Part shown: positions 22,778-27,980 of the stretch, piece after piece
Numbering within the stretch: position 1 is the stretch's first letter
How the letters are laid out: every line of letters begins with the position of its first letter
Assembly (NCBI GenBank): GCA_964493075.1
Contig: CAZBNU010000035.1
Coordinates: 1-27,980, forward strand
DNA from: SLFT01 sp964493075
Lineage (GTDB): Bacteria > Hydrogenedentota > Hydrogenedentia > Hydrogenedentales > CAITNO01
Length of the DNA: 27,980 bases
Direction of reading: 5' to 3'
Position numbers and translations under genes: made by a program
Notes under the pieces: generated by a model
What the model saw: the letters and a program-made list of their open reading frames with translations, nothing else
What the model was told of the DNA's origin: nothing
Databases searched by the model: none

Positions 22778-23602
22778 ATGCTGACAGGAATTAACCAATG
22801 GGCGTTCCCGAGCGATATGCCAACAGCACAGGCCATGGCGCTGGCGGCGCGTATCGGCTATCAGTCTTTTGAAGTGTGCGTGGGCGAAAAAGGGCCGGTC
22901 ACACTCGATACCAGTGAAGCGGAAGCCAGTGTGCTGCGGCGGGAAGCGGACAAACTCGGCCTTGCCCTGCGCAGTGTGGGTACAGGGCTTGGCTGGCAGT
23001 ATCCGCTTACTTCGCCTGACCCGGTAGTGCGTGCAAAAGGCGCGGAAACAACGACGCAGGCACTGCGTATTGCCAAGTGGCTGGGTGCGGACACGGTGCT
23101 GGTGGTGCCCGGTATTGTTTCAGCGGAAATCGCCTATGATGCCGCCATTGAAAATGCGCTCAGCGCCATGATGGAAATGGTGCCGGTAGCCGAAAAAATC
23201 GGGGTCACCCTCGGCATTGAAAATGTGTGGAACAAGTTTCTGCTCAGTCCCGTCGAAATGCGGGATTTCATTGATCAGTGCGAGAGTGAAAATGTGGGCG
23301 CCTACATAGATACGGGCAATATCGTGCTGTACGGCTACCCGGAACAGTATCTGCGCATTCTCGGTCCCCGGGTACGTGCTGTTCACGCAAAAGACTTCCG
23401 TGCATCAGCGGGCAACTTCGACGGTTTTGTTATGTTGATGGAGGGCGACGTGAATTGGCCGGAGGTGATGGCGGCCCTCAATGAAATCGGATTTGACGGC
23501 GCACTCACTGCAGAATATGGGCCCTACACCCACAGCCTGGACGTAATGCTCCGCCATGTGCATATCTCTCTGGAAGCGATTATTGCATTAGCAAAAGGCT
23601 GA
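22778..23602 (+). CDS. sugar phosphate isomerase/epimerase (xylose isomerase-like TIM barrel)
   Basis: 274 residues, AP endonuclease-2/xylose isomerase-like barrel. The expected metal ligands appear in order: Glu148 in GIENVWN, Asp178 in YIDTGN, His203 in VHAKDF and Glu246 in AEYGPY. This set is typical of sugar epimerases and isomerases such as UlaE, IolE or tagatose/psicose 3-epimerases. The exact reaction cannot be read. The ATG at 22778 has GGAAGG 7 nt upstream and gives a canonical start; an upstream in-frame start would extend into the promoter region. It is followed after 26 and 15 nt by two Gfo/Idh/MocA dehydrogenases, giving a three-gene carbohydrate or cyclitol operon divergent from phoBR. 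Confidence 0.9.
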   Translation: MLTGINQWAFPSDMPTAQAMALAARIGYQSFEVCVGEKGPVTLDTSEAEASVLRREADKLGLALRSVGTGLGWQYPLTSPDPVVRAKGAETTTQALRIAKWLGADTVLVVPGIVSAEIAYDAAIENALSAMMEMVPVAEKIGVTLGIENVWNKFLLSPVEMRDFIDQCESENVGAYIDTGNIVLYGYPEQYLRILGPRVRAVHAKDFRASAGNFDGFVMLMEGDVNWPEVMAALNEIGFDGALTAEYGPYTHSLDVMLRHVHISLEAIIALAKG

Positions 23603-23628
23603 AACAAACGTGTTGGAAGGAACATGCT

Positions 23629-24603
23629 ATGAACGTAGCAATTATCGGATGCGGCGGCATGGGCCGGCTGCACGCGGAAATGGCCGCCAACTGCGGTCTG
23701 CGTGTTACCGCCTGCGCTGATGTGGTGCGTAAGGCAGCCATGGTCGCCGCCGCGCCGTATCGGGCGAAGACCTTTGCCGACCCCATGGGCGCTGTCAAAT
23801 CGAAGGATGTGGACGTTGTGGTGGTTGCAACGCCCACGCCGGTCCATGAGAAATATGTGGTGGCTGCCGCAAATGCAGGCAAGCACATTTTCTGCGAGAA
23901 ACCTTTCGGACGTTCCACGGAGGAATGCAAGCGCGCCATGGCCGCTGTCAAAAAAGCGGATGTGAAACTCTTCGTCGGTCATGTGGTGCGGTATTTTCAT
24001 GAGTTTGAAGCCCTGCGCATGCAGATAAAGTCCGGCGCTATCGGCGAACCGGGTTGGGCGAAACTTTACCGGGGCGGCATTTTTCCCGGCGATTCCAGAA
24101 GTTGGTTCCGCGACTATGCCCAGAGCGGCGGCGTTACCTTCGACTGCATGATTCATGATCTGGACTGGGTGCGCTATGTCTTCGGGGAACCGGAACGCAT
24201 CTATTGCCAGACCCTCATGCGCAAGACGCCGGTACAGGTGGACTACTCGCAGGTGACCATGCGCATGAAGAACGGGCTGATTGCCACGATCATCGGCACG
24301 TGGGCCCACCCCAGCGGGTTCCGCGTGAAAGTGGAGGTTTGCGGCAGTGACGGCATGGTGCAGTATGACAGTGACGACGCGCCGTTGCGCGCCGAAGCGC
24401 GCCGGGCAGCATCGGGGCCTGCCATGATTGTTCCCATGAGCCCTGTGGCGGTAAGCCCGTACCAGCGGGAGTGGGAGGATTTCCTGGCCTTCATTGAAGG
24501 ACGCAGCACCCCCCGTGTTACTGCAGAAGACGCTTTGCGCGCCGTGCAGATGTCAGAAGCCGCGTTACAATCCGCTGAAGAGCGGCAGCCCGTGAAACTC
24601 TAG
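23629..24603 (+). CDS. Gfo/Idh/MocA family oxidoreductase (cytoplasmic)
   Basis: 324 residues with no signal peptide. An N-terminal Rossmann domain has the intact dinucleotide loop GCGGMGRLH at residues 6-14, and the motif CEKPFG at about 88-93 contributes the conserved lysine. The C-terminal alpha/beta domain carries the typical GGVTFDCMIHDLDWVRY segment with the His of the catalytic site. NAD(P)-dependent oxidation or reduction of a sugar or inositol is expected. GGAAGGA precedes the ATG. It is the middle gene of the three-gene operon, probably acting in series with the epimerase/isomerase and the next dehydrogenase, as in inositol or 3-keto-sugar pathways; the substrate is not readable. 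Confidence 0.92.
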   Translation: MNVAIIGCGGMGRLHAEMAANCGLRVTACADVVRKAAMVAAAPYRAKTFADPMGAVKSKDVDVVVVATPTPVHEKYVVAAANAGKHIFCEKPFGRSTEECKRAMAAVKKADVKLFVGHVVRYFHEFEALRMQIKSGAIGEPGWAKLYRGGIFPGDSRSWFRDYAQSGGVTFDCMIHDLDWVRYVFGEPERIYCQTLMRKTPVQVDYSQVTMRMKNGLIATIIGTWAHPSGFRVKVEVCGSDGMVQYDSDDAPLRAEARRAASGPAMIVPMSPVAVSPYQREWEDFLAFIEGRSTPRVTAEDALRAVQMSEAALQSAEERQPVKL

Positions 24604-24618
24604 GAAAGGGATGCAACC

Positions 24619-25602
24619 ATGACTAAAATTGGCATTATGAGTTTTGCGCACATGCACGCCCACAGTTACGCTGGATGTCTGAACAGGCTGCCCGGTGTGG
24701 AACTGGCGGCACTATGGGATGACGACGTGAAGCGCGGCAAAAGCATGGCCAAAGAATTTAACGCGCCCTTTGTGAAAGAGATGGACAAGTTTTTGGCGAG
24801 CGGCCTTAACGGGGTTATCATCACCTCGGAAAATGAAAAGCATCGCGCCATGGTCGAAGCGGCGGCGGCTAACGGACTCTGGATACTCTGTGAAAAGCCG
24901 TTGGCGCCCAACGTGAAAGATGCCAAGGCCATGGTTAAGGCCTGCGACAAGGCGGGTGTTGGTCTGGGAACGGCGTTCCCCTGCCGGTATGCACTGCCTG
25001 TGATGGCGGCGAAAGACCTGCTCGATTCCGGCGCCTACGGTGAAATCTATTCCGTGGCCTGCACCAATCACGGGCAATCGCCCGGCGGCTGGTTTGCAGA
25101 CGAGGCGCTCAGCGGCGGCGGCGCCACCATGGACCACACGGTGCATGTGGCCGACCTGCTGCGCTGGATGCTGGGCAAGGAATTCACCCAGGTGTATTGC
25201 GAACTGGGCAACCAGTTGCATAAGAAAACCCTGAAGACTGATGATCTCGGTAGCCTGCACTTGGAAATGGAAGGTGGTGTGCAGGTTTCCCATATTGCCA
25301 GTTGGAGCCGTCCGGGAAGTTATCCCACCTGGGGCGATGTGACTATGGAATTCATCTGCGAGAAGGGCGTGCTTAATGTGGATGCCTTCAACCAGAAAAT
25401 CACGGTTTACGATGACAAGGCCATGCGCGCTGTGTGGGCGCCCTGGGGCGACAATTCCGACCTCGGCCTGATTCTGGATTTCGTGAGTGCCGTCCGTGAA
25501 AAACGCAAACCCACCATTACCGGTGAAGACGGCTTACGCGCCACCGAGGTCACCGCCGCAGCCTATAAGGCTTTCAAAACCAAGAAGACCGTCGCGATTT
25601 AA
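24619..25602 (+). CDS. Gfo/Idh/MocA family oxidoreductase with atypical N-terminus
   Basis: 327 residues. It keeps the family's LCEKPLAP motif (around 90-97) and the second-domain GGGATMDHTVHVADLLRWM segment. The expected glycine-rich loop near the start is replaced by IGIMSFAHMHAHSYA, rich in histidine and methionine. I recall related sequences with SFAH-H in this position, so it is probably a subfamily trait and not a lesion; the frame is intact. Cofactor binding may differ. AGGG lies about 11 nt before the ATG. Last gene of the operon; its stop is only 11 nt from the stop of the convergent purine permease, with no terminator seen between them. Confidence 0.9.
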   Translation: MTKIGIMSFAHMHAHSYAGCLNRLPGVELAALWDDDVKRGKSMAKEFNAPFVKEMDKFLASGLNGVIITSENEKHRAMVEAAAANGLWILCEKPLAPNVKDAKAMVKACDKAGVGLGTAFPCRYALPVMAAKDLLDSGAYGEIYSVACTNHGQSPGGWFADEALSGGGATMDHTVHVADLLRWMLGKEFTQVYCELGNQLHKKTLKTDDLGSLHLEMEGGVQVSHIASWSRPGSYPTWGDVTMEFICEKGVLNVDAFNQKITVYDDKAMRAVWAPWGDNSDLGLILDFVSAVREKRKPTITGEDGLRATEVTAAAYKAFKTKKTVAI

Positions 25603-25613
25603 TCTACCTTCGA

Positions 25614-27076
25614 TTACTTCAGGAATGCGTAGCGCAGCAGGAACGCCAAAGCGACGCCGTACATGATGGGGTGTACTTCCTTGTAGCGGCCTGTGGCTGC
25701 TTTGATGAGGGCATAGGAGATGCAGCCGAAAGCGATGCCCTCGGTGATGCCGTAGCCGAAGGCCATCATGGCAATGGTCAGGAATGCGGGCAGGCTTTCG
25801 GTGGTGTCGCTCCAGTCCACTTTGCGCAGGGGCGCAAGCATGAACATGCCCACAATAATCAATGCAGGCGCGACAGCGGGGTACATGGGCACAAAGGAAT
25901 TTTCAATGCCGAGTGCGGCGTAGTATTCCGCGCCCACGTTCGTGCCCACCAGCGCGACGACCGGCCCCAATGCGATGGCGGCAAGAAAGCATACGCCTGT
26001 GGCTATGGCGGCCAGTCCGGTGCGCGCGCCTGCGGCCNNNNNNNNNNGCTGAAAAGATGTAAATATGCGGACCGCCTTCCATTCCTGGAAGGCGGTTTTT
26101 TATCTGAGGCGGCAGCCAGTCCGGTGCGTGCGCCTGCGGCTACGCCTGTGGCGCTTTCGATGTAACTGGTGACGGTTGACGTGCCGCACAACGCGCCGGT
26201 GCAGGTGGACAGGGCATCCGCAAGAAAAGCGCGTCCCGCACGGGGCAGCCTGCCGTCTTCGGTCATGTATCCGGCTTGGGTGCCGACGCCGACCAACGTG
26301 CCCACCGTGTCGAAGAGGTCAAGAAAGAAGAACAGGGAAATGGCGATGAGCGCTTCCTGCCAGCGCGTAATCAATTCACTGAAATCCAGTTTGAAGAAGG
26401 TTGCGGTGGACAAACTGAACTCCGGCAATTGCATGGGAATCACGCCCAGTAGCAAGCCAACCACCGTGGTAATCAGGATGCCGATAAGGATGCTGCCGTG
26501 GATGTTACGCGCCAGCAGCGCCGCCATGATGAACAGTCCCAGCAATGCAGTCAGTGGTGCGGCATGTTTCAGATTGCCCAGCGTTACCATGGTGGCCGGG
26601 TTCAGTACCACAATGCCGCTCCACTGCAAGCCGATGAAGGCGATGAACAGGCCGATGGCAGGACCAACAGCGTTCTTCAGGCAGGACGGAAATACGTCGA
26701 GCACTTTCTCGCGGAACCCCAGCAGCGACAAGGCGGTAAAGATGATTCCCGAACACAGGACAATCGCCAGGCCGGACTGCCAAGAGAAGTCCATGCCCAG
26801 ACAGATGGTGAAGGAAAAGAGAAAATTCTGTCCCATGCCCGGCGCCAGCGCAAAAGGATAGTTGGCGAGAAAGCCCATGAGAAAACAACCGATTGCCGAC
26901 GAGATGCAGGTGGCCAGCAGCACCGAACCGAAGTCCATGCCCGCCATGGTCAGCACGGTAGGCTGCACGAAAATGATGTAGCTCATGGTGGCGAAGGTGG
27001 TCGCGCCGCCCAGCAGTTCGCGGCGCACGGTTGACCCGGCTTCGTTAATCTTGAAGTAGTTATTCAGCATGCCCAT
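25614..27076 (-). CDS. NCS2 family purine permease (AzgA/PbuG type), broken by assembly gap
   Basis: Multi-helix permease for hypoxanthine, guanine or adenine. The N-terminal part (27076 down to about 26111) has MLNNYFKINEAGSTVRRE, GGATTFATMSYIIFVQP, LAPGMGQNF and LDLFDTVGTLVG, all typical of AzgA-type NCS2 proteins. The C-terminal part (26037 down to 25614) runs from AAGARTGLAAIATGV through the last helices to FLLRYAFLK. The two parts overlap in sequence (both contain AAGARTGLAA) and are separated by 10 N plus about 63 nt of unrelated sequence. The real gene is therefore almost certainly one intact permease of about 430 aa. Start chosen at the ATG with GGGAGG 8 nt upstream; longer starts reach into the leader. 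Confidence 0.9.
26038..26047. other. assembly gap (10 N)
   Basis: Ten ambiguous bases join two contigs inside the permease gene. Flanks 26011-26037 and 26115-26141 are the same gene segment with only two mismatches in 27 positions, so the true gap is a small overlap rather than missing sequence. Confidence 0.98.
26048..26110. other. foreign sequence at contig end
   Basis: This stretch interrupts the permease frame and matches nothing expected there. On the plus strand it begins with what looks like the last codons of another gene (gct gaa aag atg taa), followed by an intrinsic terminator. It is most simply a chimeric contig end. A real insertion in part of the population is less likely. Confidence 0.75.
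26071..26101 (+). terminator. rho-independent terminator in the foreign stretch
   Basis: Arms accgccttcc (26071-26080) and ggaaggcggt (26087-26096) form a perfect 10-bp stem with a 6-nt loop and a run of six T ending at 26101. It is oriented to end a plus-strand transcript whose gene is not present here. Confidence 0.85.
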
Positions 27077-27133
27077 AAACCTGTCCTCCCGTAAGTAATT
27101 GTAATTGGTTTTGGTGGCGGCAAACTGTAAGGC

Positions 27134-27139
27134 ATTATA
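27134..27139 (-). promoter_or_regulatory. candidate -10 box of the purine permease
   Basis: Exact TATAAT on the minus strand, 57 nt upstream of the permease ATG. The hexamer 17 nt further upstream (TTTATT) is a poor -35. No purine riboswitch core is recognisable in the leader. Confidence 0.4.
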
Positions 27140-27320
27140 CGCACACGGCACTTTCAAATAAAATGTGGAGCGGCCCAGTTCACGAATCTACCTCTTGTGA
27201 CAAAGAATATTCGTGTTGAAATGGGTTTGGGATATTGCATACAAGCACGTGCTTTCACGAAAAAAATGCTTCGTTTTGACCACTTTTCGTCACCTTTTTT
27301 CATTCTTTTTTCGCTTTTTT

Positions 27321-27360
27321 TGACGTTATTGAACGTTTTTCGACGTTTTAGAACGTTTTT
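27321..27360. repeat. two-copy 20-nt direct repeat in a T-rich tract
   Basis: tgacgttattgaacgttttt (27321-27340) is followed immediately by a copy matching at 17 of 20 positions (27341-27360). Each unit contains two ACGTT motifs. Confidence 0.65.
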
Positions 27361-27474
27361 TTTTGGGGTGATTGGGGTCGTAAGCACAATATATGGCATT
27401 ACTTCTCATATCTACTTCTATATATTGGGGTTTCATCTTCTTCGAGCGCATGGCGTGTTTCGCATAGTGCCTCA

Positions 27475-27498
27475 CGCAAAGCCGCAAAGTCGCAAAAT
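27475..27498. repeat. three-unit CGCAAAGN tandem repeat
   Basis: Three consecutive 8-mers, cgcaaagc, cgcaaagt and cgcaaaat. Similar CGCAAAG runs are familiar from intergenic repeats of other environmental genomes. Confidence 0.6.
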
Positions 27499-27667
27499 AG
27501 GCAGAAGTTGTTAGAGGCACTGCTGCCGCGTTGCCAGTCCCTGTGTTCCGAGTTGCATGACAGTTCTCCTTGTTGGGTGTTTTGCCTTTACTATTCGTGG
27601 GTGGGGTTTGCGTTGTTTTGGGGTTTATGGTTGTGTGGCGTGGGTGGTGGTTTGGAAAGGGTTTGGG

Positions 27668-27696
27668 AAAAAGTAAACGGGGCCGTTTACTTTTTT
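27668..27696. terminator. hairpin with flanking A and T runs, possible bidirectional terminator
   Basis: aaaaagtaaacgg (27668-27680) and ccgtttacttttt (27683-27695) are perfect 13-nt arms with two bases between. A run of six T (27691-27696) forms the 3' side and five A the 5' side, so it could terminate transcripts from either direction. No adjacent gene identifies its client. Confidence 0.5.
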
Positions 27697-27809
27697 GGGG
27701 GGAGGCAAGAAAGAGTGAAGGAAGAAGGGAGAAGAGTGAAGGCGGAAGGGACACAAGGGACATTAGGGACGGAAGGGACGGGATGGGGGGAGGCAAGAAA
27801 GAGTGAAGG
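27697..27809. repeat. 25-nt direct repeat, two copies 88 nt apart
   Basis: The same 25-nt purine-rich sequence, beginning ggggggaggcaagaaagag, occurs at 27697-27721 and 27785-27809. The interval between holds four GGGAC motifs (27745-27780). Confidence 0.8.
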
Positions 27810-27895
27810 GTGAAGGGGTTTGGTATGGGGGAATTCGCAGGTGGGGTGGTGGTGGGGAGTGGTGGTGGGTGCCTTTGTGAGGTTGATACTTGTTT

Positions 27896-27980
27896 CGATT
27901 CCGATTCCGATTCCGATTCCGATTCCGATTTCGATTTCGATTTCGATTTCGATTTCGATTTCGATTTCGATTTCGATTTC
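27896..27980. repeat. hexanucleotide tandem array reaching the right edge
   Basis: Five perfect CGATTC units (27896-27925) switch to nine CGATTT units (27926-27979), and the array continues at the last base of the window. The ordered switch between two unit types suggests expansion by slippage. It lies in no supported gene. Confidence 0.95.

Larger units (their letters stand above)
27077..27980. other. 904-nt gene-free, low-complexity region
   Basis: No convincing gene. The order is: permease leader (to about 27140), a T-rich tract with an ACGTT-type direct repeat (27245-27370), a stretch with CGCAAAG repeats (27475-27498), a short open frame with a strong ribosome site on the minus strand (27511-27558), a GT-rich and then purine-rich tract with direct repeats and GGGAC motifs (27590-27870), and a hexanucleotide array to the right edge. 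The open frames that cross it are lysine-rich or glycine/arginine-rich translations of simple sequence. Confidence 0.75.

Noticed and set aside
27154..27399. 81-codon minus-strand open frame
   Set aside because: Lysine-rich translation of an A/T-rich repeat tract that also overlaps the permease promoter region; no homology recognised.
27326..27813. Open frames of 156 (minus) and 101 (plus) codons in the right-hand region
   Set aside because: Both are translations of simple purine/pyrimidine sequence with direct repeats, without any domain or stable composition.
27896..27980. CRISPR array or telomere-like repeat
   Set aside because: The 6-nt units are contiguous with no spacers, so not CRISPR; there is no evidence of a linear replicon end.

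Overview
The window looks like a chromosomal segment of an uncultivated, Gram-negative, free-living bacterium of moderate G+C content, probably from a metagenome scaffold, since it contains a 10-N gap. Several features together suggest the wider PVC / candidate-phylum group (Planctomycetota, Lentisphaerota, Kiritimatiellota or Hydrogenedentota-like). These are a Tat-exported Gfo/Idh/MocA oxidoreductase, a secreted HEAT-repeat protein, a bacterial SLC12-type transporter, a membrane glycosyltransferase fused to TPRs, a neutral-ceramidase-like protein, a sugar isomerase/dehydrogenase operon and dispersed palindromic repeats. The phylum cannot be fixed from sequence reading alone, and no gene here is a phylum marker I can place securely.

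Layout. 1-3022 (minus): hom, thrC and an alpha/beta hydrolase running off the left edge, a compact threonine-biosynthesis operon. 3234-4438 (minus): lipA followed by a free-standing lipoyl-domain protein, separated from hom by a perfect 26-nt inverted-repeat element. 4673-5290 (minus): lexA, with a strong promoter overlapped by an SOS-box match. 5450-6881 (plus): an inverted-repeat element directly in front of a secreted ceramidase-like hydrolase. 7027-7935 (minus): a soluble Hanks-type Ser/Thr kinase. 8100-13828 (minus): tatA, Tat-exported oxidoreductase, secreted HEAT-repeat protein and SLC12-like transporter, all co-oriented. 14007-16206 (minus): a tightly overlapping folate/pterin operon in the order pteridine-reductase-like SDR, folB, folK, folE. 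16328-20045 (minus): polyprenyl diphosphate synthase and a GT39-like/TPR fusion protein carrying an in-frame palindromic element. 20097-22575 (minus): PhoB/PhoR-like two-component system. 22778-25602 (plus): sugar-phosphate isomerase/epimerase-like TIM barrel and two Gfo/Idh/MocA dehydrogenases. 25614-27076 (minus): NCS2 (AzgA-type) purine permease broken by the assembly gap. 27077-27980: a long non-coding, low-complexity, repeat-rich end finishing in a hexanucleotide tandem array.

How genes work together. hom and thrC carry aspartate semialdehyde to threonine (aspartokinase and homoserine kinase are not in the window). LipA makes lipoyl groups, and its neighbour is a potential lipoyl acceptor without an E2 catalytic domain. 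FolE, FolB and FolK give three steps of dihydropterin synthesis, and the SDR has the PTR1/FolM signature of a pteridine reductase. TatA sits next to a Tat substrate. The PhoB/PhoR pair is divergent from the sugar operon.

The least ordinary points are the in-frame palindromic insertion in the GT/TPR gene, the orphan lipoyl domain beside lipA, the E. coli-type SOS operator placed exactly on the lexA -10, operator-like palindromes at the lipA promoter, and the chimeric sequence around the gap in the purine permease. I see no CRISPR array, tRNA, rRNA, prophage or transposase gene, and no clearly novel defence or biosynthetic system.
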